Positions 28,404 through 37,367 of a stretch of DNA of 64,000 nucleotides are shown here, piece by piece. The first letter of the stretch is position 1, and every line of letters begins with the position of its first letter. Source of the stretch: an uncultured Myxococcales bacterium. Its GTDB lineage: Bacteria > Myxococcota_A > UBA9042. The stretch spans positions 310,001-374,000 of the forward strand of contig CAIMLR010000002.1 of assembly GCA_903842345.1 (NCBI GenBank), written 5' to 3'. Both the position numbers and the translations under genes were made by a program. The notes under the pieces were generated by a model. That model was given only the letters and a program-made list of their open reading frames with translations, was not told the DNA's origin and made no database searches.

Positions 28404-28763
28404 TCAAAACGCCGGCACGTCCAGCCAGCGCGTCGTCTGCGACCGGCCGTCGATGGCGACGAGAATCACCGCCATCTCAATCCCGTCAAGCTCCTCCTGA
28501 TCCGCGAAATGCTTGGCCATTTTGCGCAGTCTCACCAGTTGCGCGCGGCTCACCCGCTCGGTCTCCGGCAGCTCACCGCGCCGCGTCTTGACCTCCAGGA
28601 TCAACGCCTCGCGCTTGCCGTCGCGGGTCCGCAGGCACACCACGTCCGCTTCGCCGCCCGCGATCGGCACGTTGGTCCGCCACGGCTGCCAGCCGAGGCG
28701 CTCCGCCAGTTTGAGCGCGATCAGCTCGCCGGCCTGCCCGGTCTGTTGGTTGGTCGGCGTCAA
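28404..28763 (-). CDS. yraN: YraN/UPF0102-family protein (nuclease-like fold), TTG start overlapping rnhB
   Basis: A 119-residue protein of the UPF0102 family, which has a restriction-endonuclease-like fold and no firmly assigned role. Seen are the N-terminal GQAGELIALKLAERLGW helix and the core GGEADVVCLRTRDGK followed by LILEVKTRRG, which carries the E..D..ExK-type residues. No ATG or GTG fits: the best start is TTG at 28763, whose TTGA overlaps the rnhB stop by four bases, with AAGGA eight bases upstream inside rnhB. This is a coupled rnhB-yraN pair, a common genomic arrangement. Confidence 0.9.
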   Translation of the reverse strand: MTPTNQQTGQAGELIALKLAERLGWQPWRTNVPIAGGEADVVCLRTRDGKREALILEVKTRRGELPETERVSRAQLVRLRKMAKHFADQEELDGIEMAVILVAIDGRSQTTRWLDVPAF

Positions 28764-29464
28764 AACAGCGATCCTTGTGCCTTGCCGGCCGCCAGAAGCG
28801 CGGCGACGGGCGCAAAACTCCGGCGGTGCTCCGGGCATGGGCCAAGCCGCGTGAGCGCCGCGAGATGTTGGGGCACCGGATAGCCCTTGTGCACGGCAAA
28901 ACCGTAGCCTGGATAGCGGATTTCCAGCGCTTCCATGTACGCATCGCGCGCCAATTTGGCGAGGATCGACGCCGCCGCGATCGCCCGCGACCGGCTGTCG
29001 CCCTTCACCACCGTCTTCTGCAGCAGGGTCAAGCCCGGAATCGGCATGTGGCCATCGACGAGCACCACGGCCGGATCGGCTACCCCGCGCTGCCGCAGTT
29101 GCTCTTGCACCTGGGCTACGGCCAGGCCCATCGCCCAGAGCGACGCGCCGAGAATGTTGCGGCTGTCGATCTGGCCGACGTCGCCAAAAACCACGGCAAA
29201 AGCGATCGCCTGTTGTTCGATCAGCGGCCCGAGCACGACGCGCTGCGCGTGGCTCAGCAACTTGGAATCGTTCAGCCCGGGCAGGCTGGCGTCATCGCGC
29301 AAGATCACCGCCGCCGTGACGACCGGCCCCGCGAGCGGTCCGCGGCCCACTTCATCCGTGCCCAATACTGGCCAAAGCCCGTTCGTGCGACAGTGATCTT
29401 CAGCCTCGCCGCAGCGCGCTTTGGCGGTCAACGGCAGGTCCAGGGCGTGGGGGCGTTGGCGCAT
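28760..29464 (-). CDS. rnhB: Ribonuclease HII
   Basis: Cleaves RNA in RNA-DNA hybrids and removes misincorporated ribonucleotides. The 234 residues contain LGTDEVGRGPLAGPVVTAAV (catalytic Asp-Glu near residues 37-38), LNDSKLLSHAQR, VLVDGHMPIPG (third acid) and KGDSRSRAIAAASILAKLARD (fourth acid), then the C-terminal HKGYPVPQHLAAL. There are about 30 extra residues before the core. It is translationally coupled to yraN and diverges from ychF, 99 bases away. Confidence 0.96.
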   Translation of the reverse strand: MRQRPHALDLPLTAKARCGEAEDHCRTNGLWPVLGTDEVGRGPLAGPVVTAAVILRDDASLPGLNDSKLLSHAQRVVLGPLIEQQAIAFAVVFGDVGQIDSRNILGASLWAMGLAVAQVQEQLRQRGVADPAVVLVDGHMPIPGLTLLQKTVVKGDSRSRAIAAASILAKLARDAYMEALEIRYPGYGFAVHKGYPVPQHLAALTRLGPCPEHRRSFAPVAALLAAGKAQGSLF

Positions 29465-29563
29465 GAGGGGAGTCTGGCATTGCGGGGTGCTTGTCGTCCA
29501 GCCCGCGCCGTGTTATCCGCGCCGCGCCCGTTCGCGGGTTCGGCACGAAAAACGGAGTTCATC

Positions 29564-30661
29564 ATGGGTCTTGCTTGCGGTATCGTCGGTCTGCCAAATG
29601 TCGGAAAATCGACGCTTTTCAATGCGTTGACGAATGCGGGCGCACAGGCCGCCAACTATCCCTTCTGCACGATCGACCCGAACGTCGGCGTTGTGCCCGT
29701 GCGCGACGCCCAGTTGGACCGGATCGCCAAGATCGTGGGCACGCCGACGATCATCTACGCCACCATGGAATTCGTCGACATCGCTGGCCTTGTCAAAGGC
29801 GCGAGCAAGGGCGAAGGGTTGGGCAACAAGTTCCTGGCCAACATCCGCGAGACGGACGCGATTTGCCACGTGCTGCGCTGTTTTGAAGACGGCGACGTGG
29901 TCCACGTGGAAGGCAGCGTGAACCCGGTGCGGGACGCGGAGATCATCAACACGGAACTGGCACTGGCGGATCTGGACGCGGTCGAGCGCCGCCTGAAAAA
30001 GCAGGAGAAGCTGGCCAAGGGCGGCGACAAGGACGCGGCGATCGAGGTGGGCGCGCTGGAGCGGATCTACGCCGCGCTCAATCAGGGCAAGCCGGCACGC
30101 GCGGTGGAAGTGACCAAGGAAGAGGAGCCGCTGGTGCGCGCGCTGCAGCTGATGACGCGCAAGCCGATGCTGTACGTGGCCAACACGGCGGATCCGACGC
30201 CGGGCCTCGCCAATCCGTTTGTCGAAGCGGTGAAGAAGCTCGCCGCGGCCGAGAACGCCGCGGTTGTCGAGTTGTCCTGCCGCACGGAAGCGGAAATCGC
30301 TGAGCTGGACGACGCGGCCGATCGCCTGGAGTTCCTCACGGCGCTGGGTCTGGAGGAGTCGGGTCTGGATCGCCTGGCGCACGCCGCGTTCCAGTTGCTG
30401 GGCCTGCAGACGTACTACACCGCCGGCGTGAAAGAAGCGCGCGCATGGACGATTCGCCAGGGCTGGACGGCGCCGCAAGCCGCGGGCGTGATTCACACCG
30501 ATTTTGAGCGCGGCTTCATCAAGGCGGAGATCTACAGCTGCGATGACCTGTTCGCGCTCGGCAGTGAGAGTGCGGTGGCGAGCGCGGGCAAGAAGCGGAT
30601 GGAAGGGAAAGAGTATGTGATGCGGGAAGGGGATGTGGTGAATTTCCGGTTTAATGTGTAG
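29564..30661 (+). CDS. ychF: Redox-regulated ATPase/GTPase YchF (OBG family)
   Basis: Universally conserved P-loop protein that binds the ribosome and preferentially hydrolyses ATP. In 365 residues: G1 loop [15 protein letters not shown] at the N-terminus, the DxxG equivalent [20 protein letters not shown], a coiled-coil region in the middle ([14 protein letters not shown]), the G4-like NTADP, and the TGS domain at the C-terminus ([20 protein letters not shown] ... [10 protein letters not shown]). ATG at 29564 has GGAG six bases upstream; the frame is open far upstream but without homology. The gene is complete, and its last codons and stop lie inside the left boundary repeat of the accessory island. 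Confidence 0.97.
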   Translation: MGLACGIVGLPNVGKSTLFNALTNAGAQAANYPFCTIDPNVGVVPVRDAQLDRIAKIVGTPTIIYATMEFVDIAGLVKGASKGEGLGNKFLANIRETDAICHVLRCFEDGDVVHVEGSVNPVRDAEIINTELALADLDAVERRLKKQEKLAKGGDKDAAIEVGALERIYAALNQGKPARAVEVTKEEEPLVRALQLMTRKPMLYVANTADPTPGLANPFVEAVKKLAAAENAAVVELSCRTEAEIAELDDAADRLEFLTALGLEESGLDRLAHAAFQLLGLQTYYTAGVKEARAWTIRQGWTAPQAAGVIHTDFERGFIKAEIYSCDDLFALGSESAVASAGKKRMEGKEYVMREGDVVNFRFNV

Positions 30662-30750
30662 TAGATTGAATGATTTCAACTACTTACAACACGCAAGACC
30701 GACCAGATCACTGCCCCGCATTGCCCGGCGTGTCCCGCAGCGGGGACAAA
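30647..30750 (+). repeat. Boundary repeat A (104 bp, left end, overlaps ychF stop)
   Basis: The first 20 bases (starting CGGTTTAATGTGTAG, which encodes Arg-Phe-Asn-Val-stop of ychF) and the last 40 bases (starting CTGCCCCGCATTGCCCGG) are identical to repeat B. The 44 bases between them have the same length in both copies and match at 27 positions. The last 40 bases can fold: TGTCCC/GGGACA flanks GCAGCG, or CCCCGC pairs with GCGGGG. The remaining bases to the next gene show nothing else. Confidence 0.85.
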
Positions 30751-30777
30751 TCCTGACAACCCCAGCTGCCGCTGGCC

Positions 30778-31599
30778 TCATGTTCCTCGCCGAACCGCCT
30801 CCAAGAGCTCACTCGCCAGGAAGGCACACGACGCCCGAATCGTTGCCGCATCTGCCAACGCCGCGCTTGCCCGGACGGCCATCTCGGTGCCAAGCGGTTT
30901 GCCAGTCGTGAACAGCTGCTCGAAATGCACAACCGCTTCTACGACCACAGTCGCGCAAACCTCAGCGGAGAGGAGCCGCTGCAAACTCGTCGCGAGTACA
31001 TGTGTCGGAACCGCCTGAAGCAAGCGAAGCACGTCCAGCGCGTCCTTGTCCCGCGAACGATCGGCATCGCCCGCCCGATCCGCGATCTTGTGCAGTTTCG
31101 CCACCAGCAGCGCGGCTGGCCCAGCGACGCGGATCACGTGGATGCGGGCGTCTCGATCCGGTTCCAGAGAGACCACGCGATGCGGCGCCCAATCTTCGAC
31201 AGCCGCCTCCAGACCTTTCGCCTTGCGCGCCGCGTTGTTGTCGTGCGGTGGAATTCTGGCGCCACGACGACCACCGCCGCCCAGTGTCGCTGGCACCATC
31301 AGGTCGACTTCAACATCTTCGTCGCCGAGCCAAGTGCCAGGCCGGCCACTCGCGCGGAAGCCGGCGGCGATGAGCGTCGGCCCAAGCAGCGGACTCGCCT
31401 CCAGGATCCGTGGATCGATCGCGAGATCGGCATCAGTCGTGTGCTCCGGCACGGCGATCTCCGATGGACCCGTGTGGAAGTACACCGCCTGGGCGCCGAC
31501 CAAGACGCAAGCGTCGCGGTGCCTGCCGAGCGCGTCCAAGGCGTCAAGCAGGACGCGGCGGGCAAGCACATACTCTCTTTCATGTGCGCCAGAGATCAT
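30778..31599 (-). CDS. AbiEii-like nucleotidyltransferase (probable toxin of an AbiE-type pair)
   Basis: A 273-residue protein with a DNA-polymerase-beta-like nucleotidyltransferase core: VLVGAQAVYFHTG (GA in place of the usual GG/GS), TTDADLAID with the Asp-x-Asp pair about 30 residues later, and a third acid in DVEVDLMVPA. AbiEii toxins and related minimal nucleotidyltransferases have this layout and modify tRNA 3' ends or inhibit growth. The rest is helical, with KLHKIADRAGDADRSRDKDALDVLRLL resembling the helical region of that family. Its start overlaps the upstream gene by 20 bases, so translation is coupled with the probable antitoxin, in the same order as abiEi-abiEii. Substrate and toxicity are inferred. 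Confidence 0.72.
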   Translation of the reverse strand: MISGAHEREYVLARRVLLDALDALGRHRDACVLVGAQAVYFHTGPSEIAVPEHTTDADLAIDPRILEASPLLGPTLIAAGFRASGRPGTWLGDEDVEVDLMVPATLGGGGRRGARIPPHDNNAARKAKGLEAAVEDWAPHRVVSLEPDRDARIHVIRVAGPAALLVAKLHKIADRAGDADRSRDKDALDVLRLLQAVPTHVLATSLQRLLSAEVCATVVVEAVVHFEQLFTTGKPLGTEMAVRASAALADAATIRASCAFLASELLEAVRRGT

Positions 31600-32644
31600 C
31601 GTGCTCCTTCATCCACTCCAGCAGCGCCACGGCTTCCGCTGGACCGCGGCCCGGGCTTGTCATCAGGTCGGCGGCAACCTGACTGGGATTGGCCAGAACC
31701 AAGCCGTCTCGCACCAAACTGCGTTCGTAGACGACCGGATCGAATGGCTCCACGAGAAACACGTTGGCGCCTGCATCGGCCGGTCGTAGGTCAAGCTTCT
31801 CGGCGCAGGCTCGCACGTCATCCACGTACAATGTGAGCAGGCGCGGCGGCGCAATTGGGGCGAACTGGGCGGCCACATACGAGCCTGTGATCGCATACCG
31901 GTCCACCATCCCCGGCAGCTTGGAGATGACGCTGGACAGACCACGCGGGGCGAGCCAAGTGGACGTGTGGTTTGCCTTGGTCAGTTCGTGATCCTGCACC
32001 CAGCGGGCGAGGAGCTTCTCCCAGGCGACATCGATCACGGCCCCGCGCGGGTCCCGCGTCACCAACGCCTCGTCGGTGAGGACTTGCAGCACACGGGAGA
32101 TCGTCGCTGCGGGCGTTCCTGACCGGGCAGCGAGCTCGCGCACGCCAAACGGCGTCCGAAGGTCGCAGACCGCGCGCACTACGCGTCCCGCTGCCGGACC
32201 CTTGAGGCTCACCAGCGGGCGCGGCGCCGGGTCGGGATCGCGCGCCTCACCATTGCTCTGGATGTACAACACGGGTTCGGCGACTGCGAGGCGGAAGTTG
32301 CCCGTGGCGTCGCCAAAGTTGCCGCCTAACTCGATGATGCGCTCGCGCGTCCGCTGCCCAAGAAAGCCCGCATAAATGAACGGAACTCCTGTCTCAAACG
32401 CGGCAAGTTGGCGCAAGATGCGCTCGACGTCGACGGCCTGGACACGGCTTTTGACCGCGACGGCAAGCTTCACCGCGCTCGAGTTGGGCGCCGACAACTC
32501 AACGACCGCATCGACCTCGCGACGCAACTTGCGGGTCCGTTCGACTTGGACTTCCACGCGCCAAGTCGAGGGCAGCATCGCCCGCAGCTGGTCAGCCAAG
32601 CGGTTCACCATGGCTGTTTCAGAAATGTATGTGTTCCGCATCAT
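31580..32644 (-). CDS. Winged-helix protein, probable AbiEi-like antitoxin/autorepressor
   Basis: A 354-residue protein without a firm family. Residues 20-115 look like an alpha/beta domain (VEVQVERTRKLRREVDAVVEL, KLAVAVKSRVQAVDVERILRQ) whose D...VKS spacing faintly recalls a nuclease fold. A winged helix-turn-helix follows at about residues 165-205 (TPFGVRELAARSGTPAATISR, VLTDEALVTRD). The C-terminal half ends in a compact domain (YAITGSYVAAQFAPIAPPRLL). The genetic layout, regulator first and nucleotidyltransferase second with a 20-base overlap, is that of type IV AbiE pairs. Start: ATG at 32644, first of two adjacent; an ATG three codons upstream is possible. A symmetric sequence covers the start codon and may be its own operator. 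Confidence 0.7.
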   Translation of the reverse strand: MMRNTYISETAMVNRLADQLRAMLPSTWRVEVQVERTRKLRREVDAVVELSAPNSSAVKLAVAVKSRVQAVDVERILRQLAAFETGVPFIYAGFLGQRTRERIIELGGNFGDATGNFRLAVAEPVLYIQSNGEARDPDPAPRPLVSLKGPAAGRVVRAVCDLRTPFGVRELAARSGTPAATISRVLQVLTDEALVTRDPRGAVIDVAWEKLLARWVQDHELTKANHTSTWLAPRGLSSVISKLPGMVDRYAITGSYVAAQFAPIAPPRLLTLYVDDVRACAEKLDLRPADAGANVFLVEPFDPVVYERSLVRDGLVLANPSQVAADLMTSPGRGPAEAVALLEWMKEHDDLWRT

Positions 32645-32668
32645 GTGGAACATCTTACTTTGTGGAAC
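32632..32668. promoter_or_regulatory. Candidate operator over the start of the winged-helix gene
   Basis: TGTTCC at 32632-32637 and GGAACA at 32647-32652 form an inverted repeat with nine bases between, centred on the start codon. The half-site TGTGGAAC at 32644-32651 is repeated directly at 32661-32668, 17 bases on. This is what an autoregulated antitoxin gene would show; it could also control the divergent gene starting at 32789. Confidence 0.5.
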
Positions 32669-32788
32669 GCATGAACGCAAGCGAATCGTGTCCAAGACGC
32701 TTCCATGGCGCGCCGTGTGGACATGCGAGTCAGGGTTCGACCAGAATCGTCCGTCCCGCTTCACCGGGGCAGTACACGGCGGTACTCC

Positions 32789-33925
32789 ATGAATCCGCAT
32801 CAGGTTGTCTATCGGCGGACCGACCTCTACGTGCAAGTCTGGGCGGCGCCGATGCTCGAAGTGGCCAAGAAGTACGATGTGTCTGACGTCGCGCTGGCCA
32901 AGACCTGCAAGAAGCTGGGCGTGCCGGTGCCAGGCCGTGGCCACTGGGCGCGCGTCGCGGCGGGGCGCGCGATCAAGACGCCGCCGCTGCCGCCGCGTGC
33001 CAAGGACGTGCCCGAGGAAATTCACGTCTGGCGCCGTGCGTCGCGGAAGGCCGCTCAGGCGATTCGAAGCGAGGTCCGCGAGCAGGCTGACGCAGAACGG
33101 CAGCCTGAAGCCTCTATTGCCGTGGCGGAAAGCTTGGACAAACCGCATCCGCTCGTCGCGTCCGCGGCCAAGTTGCTGCGCAAGGCGAAGGTAGGCGATG
33201 ACGGACGGGTCGCCTGCCGTTCCGAGCCGTGTCTCGACATCGTCGTGTCGCCTGCGCTGCTTGAGCGGGCGTTGCGCATCATGGATGCGCTGGTCAAGGC
33301 GCTGGCGGCCCGCAAGATGACGGTCGAGGCGCCGCTGTTGGACGTCAACGCTGCGCGGGCGAAAATGCGGGTCCGGGTTGAGAACGTGTTCGTGACGTTC
33401 CGCCTGACTGAGCCATGTCGCATGATGCGCATTCCGCCGCCCGCGAAGCCGCGCTTTGCGTGGCTGGACCGTGCGACCATCCAGTACGTGCCAACCGGCA
33501 TCCTTGAACTGGCGATCGACGAGTTCCGCATGTCGGGCGAACGCAAGACTTGGCGCGACGGGACGACCCGCAAATTGGAGGCGTGCCTGAACGAGTTTGT
33601 CGCACAGCTTCACGTCGCCGCGGCGTCGGCCAAACGGTGGGAAGAAGAACGCGCCGAGGAGCAGTGGCGTTGGGAAGAACAGGCGCGACGGCGCCGTGAG
33701 GCTGAAGAACGGGCAAAGGAAGAGCAGCGCAAGGCGGCGGAATTGACCGCGCTGGTTGGCCGATGGCGACTGGCCGACGACATTCGGGCGTTCGTCGCGG
33801 ATGCGCAACTCCGAGGCGATCGCGGACATCCGGTTGACTGGTCTTGGGCGCTTGGGTACGCCGATCGCGTTGATCCGCTGGGTCCGACGCGGCAGAATGG
33901 CGGGATTGACTGCGGGGAGACCTGA
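32789..33925 (+). CDS. 378-aa accessory protein with N-terminal HTH-like segment and C-terminal coiled coil
   Basis: I do not recognise a named family, though proteins with this N-terminus occur in accessory regions of many bacteria. The first 65 residues look like a DNA-binding helix set: YRRTDLYVQVWAAPMLEVAK, YDVSDVALAKTCKKLGVPVP, then GRGHWARVAAG. Residues 130-250 form an alpha/beta region (LDIVVSPALLERALRIMDAL, VFVTFRLTEPCRMMRIP). A highly charged coiled coil follows at about residues 270-320 (RWEEERAEEQWRWEEQARRR). Start is the ATG at 32789; the frame is open 28 codons upstream without a good site. It diverges from the AbiE-like pair and ends 26 bases before boundary repeat B, so it belongs to the same module. 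Confidence 0.7.
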   Translation: MNPHQVVYRRTDLYVQVWAAPMLEVAKKYDVSDVALAKTCKKLGVPVPGRGHWARVAAGRAIKTPPLPPRAKDVPEEIHVWRRASRKAAQAIRSEVREQADAERQPEASIAVAESLDKPHPLVASAAKLLRKAKVGDDGRVACRSEPCLDIVVSPALLERALRIMDALVKALAARKMTVEAPLLDVNAARAKMRVRVENVFVTFRLTEPCRMMRIPPPAKPRFAWLDRATIQYVPTGILELAIDEFRMSGERKTWRDGTTRKLEACLNEFVAQLHVAAASAKRWEEERAEEQWRWEEQARRRREAEERAKEEQRKAAELTALVGRWRLADDIRAFVADAQLRGDRGHPVDWSWALGYADRVDPLGPTRQNGGIDCGET

Positions 33926-33950
33926 CTGAGCGGTCAATCAGCCGGACCGG

Positions 33951-34109
33951 GGACAAAACGGGGAAAACGCCAGCAACCTCATGAAATCACAAGCTGCTGA
34001 AACATCGGTTTAATGTGTAGTAGATCGTGTAATGTCAATGACTTGCGACACGCGGAACGCTCCAAATCGCTGCCCCGCATTGCCCGGCGTGTCCCGCAGC
34101 GGGGACAAA
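33951..34109 (+). repeat. Boundary repeat B
   Basis: The right 104 bases (34006-34109) are the second copy of repeat A, including the ychF-end sequence CGGTTTAATGTGTAG. The left part (33951-34005), GGACAAAACGGGG ... ATGAAATCACAAG ... GCTGAAACATC, is shared with boundary C and more weakly with D. Boundary B therefore joins the two sequence blocks that occur separately at A and C. No gene lies between 33926 and 34136. Confidence 0.85.
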
Positions 34110-34136
34110 CTTCTGCGCAAGAGCCACACCGCGCGT

Positions 34137-36647
34137 CTACGCTCCGAGCACCTCGACCAGCTCCGCCACGACGCGCACGTCAGCCAGTTGTTCACCCTCG
34201 ACCCGCATCACCGGGTACGCGTGATTGCGCGGCTTGAGCACCAAAGCTGAGCAAATCTGCAACTCGTCCTCGTCCGTGCTCCACTCAACGCGCACGTCCT
34301 TGACCGTGAACCGGCTCGTTGCTTCCGCTTGCCCAGCCAGCCGGACCAACATCGGACGCGTACCGGCTGCATCAAGCGACGCGGCGCGGAACAGGCACCA
34401 AGCGCCATCCTCAATCAAAGGCAGCATCGAGCGCCCGGTCACGCGCGCAACGAAGTGACCGGGGCGAACGTCAGGCGCGTCATCCCATGTGATGCGGTCG
34501 TCCGCGTGTGCGATGTCGTCCAAGTCTACTTGCTCCGGCCCGAAAGCGCCCGCAGCAGCCTGGAGATCGAGCACAGGAAATCCGTGCGCCGCCGGCCGCG
34601 GTTTGAACCGGCTGGGCTCCGGAAAGTTCAGGATTCTTGCTGAGCCGCCTTGCGGGCCAAGACTTTCGCGGATGGGTCGCACGCCAGCGACCGCCGCCAT
34701 TGGTATCACGTACGACAAGCAGGCCTGCACGTGCGCGCGCGTCTCGTCGTCCAACACGAACAGGTGCGTCTCGCGCATGCCGCGTGTCAGCAAGACGCGG
34801 TACACATTCAGCAACTTGGCAACCGGGTCTTCACCGCTGGTGCGCAATTCCTGTTTGAAAGTGCCATCTTTGTTGTGCTCCAGTTGCGCCACCCAGCGGT
34901 CGTTGCGCCAGACCAGATCTTCGCCCCAGATGATGCCGATTGCGTCGAACTCAAAGCCTTGCACCGAGTAGATGCTGCCGACTTCGTCGTACAGTTCGTC
35001 CATCGTCGCCCAGCGGTAGTAGCGGTGTTCGCGTGGCGCCGCGTCTTGCTCGCCCTTTTCGATCCAGCTGCCGGCCCAATGGCCAAAGCGTTTGTCGCGC
35101 AAATCGACCGGCAACTTGCCAAGGCCATCGGGTTTGCTCCAGCGCCAGCAAAAGCCGGCGAGCAGGCGACAGCGCTGTCCTTGTGCCCGCAGCGCGCGCA
35201 GGTAGCCGTCCATCCGGGGCATGTCGTCCCACACTCGGACCGTGTAGATGTCGTTATCGCGCCAGCCGAGGTCGAGGCCATTGCGCAGGCCCAGCACGCC
35301 TTCGACCCAACGGATGTAGCTGTCCGAGCCGGCACAGCGGAATTGGGCGTCGAGCTCGAAGCGCTCCCACGGCACGCCCATGAATTCGGCATGTTGCTCG
35401 ATCAGGTCGGAGTGGCCGATCTCGCCTGAGCGGACCGACTGGTTGTCGTCCAGAAAAAAGGCCGTCACGCGACTTGCGGCAATGACCTCTTGGACCATCG
35501 AGCGGTCGCTGAGTTGGATGATCTTGGTGCCATACTTGCTTTGGCGGAACAGCCACAGCCGATGCGCTTCGTCACAGACTGTCAGATCGAGCAGTTCAGG
35601 CGTCGCCGCGCCCACCCGGGCGATCTCAGAGAACGTGGTGAACAGGTGTTTCACCGGCAATGCCTTCTTGGTCCGGACATTGTGAATCTGCTTGAGCTTG
35701 TCCTCCGCGAACTGCATGGTGATTCCCTGCAGTACCGTCTGGAACGCCTTGGACCCTGTCGCGTGGGCCACAGCCCAGTGTTGCCGCGCCGCGTCAGCCA
35801 AGAGCTGCAGCGCGATGACGCTCTTCCCCGTCCCCGGACCACCGCGGACGATGATGACCTTCTTCTCGCCGCCGTCCTTGGCCATCTGCACCGCGTGGCG
35901 GATCGCGAAGTGCGCCGTCTTTTGCTGGTCCAGCAGCTTCCATTGGTGCGTCCCTTTGACAGTCTCGACCACCAGATCCAGCAGCTTGGTGCTCGGAGCA
36001 GGCCGCCCGAGCCGAATCCGTTCTGCAACCGAATCGCCCGGACCAGGTACCAGCTTATGGCTCAGCCACTGGGCAAACGCGGCCTGCTCTCGCTGGAAGA
36101 ACAGTGGGAAGTCGAGATGCACGCCACCAAACCGTGGGTCGCGCAATGCTGCGCCCTTGACGGGATCCATGTCGTGCAAGTAGGCGACGCCCGACAGTCC
36201 GATGGACTCGCCCGCGCCCGTGAACGCGCTGTGGTAGCTCTTGAGCGTGTCAACGTAGTCGCGCACCTGGATGCATGGATGCAGGCGCGGTTCGCCGCCG
36301 ACGCTTACATGTTCTTCCAGCACGCTTGGCTTGAAAAACGTCCACTGCTTCAGTTCGACGACAACCGCGGAAGGCCCACCGGGCGTATGGCCGGTGAGCA
36401 GTACGTCGCAGCGTTGGCTACTGAGCGGCATGAGGAGCTCGACGAAGACTTGCGACGCCGCAAATTCCGGACGTCCGAGCACGTCCGCGAGCGCCGGCAG
36501 CGAGCGCAGCCAAGCGGTGCGCTCGCCATCGCCAGTGGCGCGTGAATCGACTTCAGCGAGGCGGCTGGACAACCGATCGGCGAAGGCCGGGTCGCGGGCG
36601 TCGTCGAGGAACTGTGGCAGCGCGGCGAGGTAGAGGTGGCGGGCCAT
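34137..36647 (-). CDS. Nuclease-like / DUF2075 helicase / S24 peptidase fusion protein
   Basis: An 836-residue three-part protein. Residues 60-130 resemble a PD-(D/E)XK nuclease: Asp81 in RCDVLL and Glu98-x-Lys100 in VVVELK. Residues 260-650 are a superfamily-1-type helicase of the DUF2075 (Schlafen group 3-like) kind: Walker A GGPGTGKS at 269-276, DEAH box at 359-362, FLDDNQSVR at 398-406, FELDAQFRC at 420-428, [15 protein letters not shown] at 561-575 and LLTRG at 619-623. Residues 725-836 are an S24/LexA-like domain with Ser740 in TGRSM and a candidate Lys783 in TVKDV, the usual Ser-Lys dyad spacing. No signal or membrane segment. Start: the ATG at 36647 where homology begins. It diverges from higB1, 111 bases away, in island module 2. 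A role in defence or in DNA-damage-triggered control is inferred. Confidence 0.82.
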   Translation of the reverse strand: MARHLYLAALPQFLDDARDPAFADRLSSRLAEVDSRATGDGERTAWLRSLPALADVLGRPEFAASQVFVELLMPLSSQRCDVLLTGHTPGGPSAVVVELKQWTFFKPSVLEEHVSVGGEPRLHPCIQVRDYVDTLKSYHSAFTGAGESIGLSGVAYLHDMDPVKGAALRDPRFGGVHLDFPLFFQREQAAFAQWLSHKLVPGPGDSVAERIRLGRPAPSTKLLDLVVETVKGTHQWKLLDQQKTAHFAIRHAVQMAKDGGEKKVIIVRGGPGTGKSVIALQLLADAARQHWAVAHATGSKAFQTVLQGITMQFAEDKLKQIHNVRTKKALPVKHLFTTFSEIARVGAATPELLDLTVCDEAHRLWLFRQSKYGTKIIQLSDRSMVQEVIAASRVTAFFLDDNQSVRSGEIGHSDLIEQHAEFMGVPWERFELDAQFRCAGSDSYIRWVEGVLGLRNGLDLGWRDNDIYTVRVWDDMPRMDGYLRALRAQGQRCRLLAGFCWRWSKPDGLGKLPVDLRDKRFGHWAGSWIEKGEQDAAPREHRYYRWATMDELYDEVGSIYSVQGFEFDAIGIIWGEDLVWRNDRWVAQLEHNKDGTFKQELRTSGEDPVAKLLNVYRVLLTRGMRETHLFVLDDETRAHVQACLSYVIPMAAVAGVRPIRESLGPQGGSARILNFPEPSRFKPRPAAHGFPVLDLQAAAGAFGPEQVDLDDIAHADDRITWDDAPDVRPGHFVARVTGRSMLPLIEDGAWCLFRAASLDAAGTRPMLVRLAGQAEATSRFTVKDVRVEWSTDEDELQICSALVLKPRNHAYPVMRVEGEQLADVRVVAELVEVLGA

Positions 36648-36758
36648 GCTGCTCCAGACTCTGTGTGCGACGAGGCTAACGCGACCACGTCCGGTTGTCG
36701 ATCGAGCGGCGCAACCATAACGCTTGCCGTTACTACCGGACCCCGTTATCATGTAGCC

Positions 36759-37040
36759 ATGATCCGGTCCTTCGCCGACACCGAGACTGAAAAGCTGTTC
36801 CACCGCGAGCAGGTGCGCAAACTACCGCCCGAGATTCAGCGAACCGCGCTGCGCAAGCTGGTGCAACTGGACGCGGCGATTACTCTGGACGACCTGCGGG
36901 TGCCGCCCGGCAACCGGCTGGAAGCGTTGACCGGCAACCGGCTGGGTCAGCACAGCATCCGCATCAACGACCAGTGGCACGTGTGCTTCGTATGGATGGC
37001 TGGCGGCGCTGAAGGCGTTGAGATCGTGGACTATCACTGA
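36759..37040 (+). CDS. higB: HigB-like toxin (RelE/ParE fold), copy 1
   Basis: A 93-residue toxin of the HigB group, ribosome-dependent mRNA interferases. It has [19 protein letters not shown], then [13 protein letters not shown], and the core [26 protein letters not shown] followed by QWHVCFVW and the C-terminal VEIVDYH, a hallmark of the family. The usual QWRI is QWHV here. The gene is followed after 11 bases by its antitoxin (toxin-first order, typical of higBA). Confidence 0.92.
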   Translation: MIRSFADTETEKLFHREQVRKLPPEIQRTALRKLVQLDAAITLDDLRVPPGNRLEALTGNRLGQHSIRINDQWHVCFVWMAGGAEGVEIVDYH

Positions 37041-37051
37041 AGGAGCTGACC

Positions 37052-37357
37052 ATGAACGACAAGCTGCCTCCGATTCACCCAGGCGAAGTGCTGCTGGAAG
37101 ACTTTCTGCTGCCGCTCGGCGTCTCGCAGTACCGGTTGGCCAAGGACATTGCCGTGCCGCCGCGGCGGGTCAACGAGATCGTCCACGGCATTCGCGGTAT
37201 CAGCGCGGACACGGCGTTGCGGCTGGCGCGGTACTTCGGCACGTCGGCAGAGCTGTGGATGAACCTGCAGTCGCGGTACGACTTGGAGCGGCAGCGCGAC
37301 GAGGCGGAGGCGCGGATTCTGGACGAAGTGCACGTGTTGAAGCGGGCGGCCGCGTAG
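37052..37357 (+). CDS. higA: HigA-like antitoxin (HTH), copy 1
   Basis: A 101-residue antitoxin with an XRE-type HTH: IHPGEVLLEDFLLPLGVSQY, RLAKDIAVPPRRVNEIVHG, RGISADTALRLARYFGTSAE and LWMNLQSRYDLE, all standard HigA segments. It would neutralise HigB1 and repress the operon. The stop codon lies 10 bases before boundary repeat C. Confidence 0.94.
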   Translation: MNDKLPPIHPGEVLLEDFLLPLGVSQYRLAKDIAVPPRRVNEIVHGIRGISADTALRLARYFGTSAELWMNLQSRYDLERQRDEAEARILDEVHVLKRAAA

Positions 37358-37367
37358 ACCGCACCGC

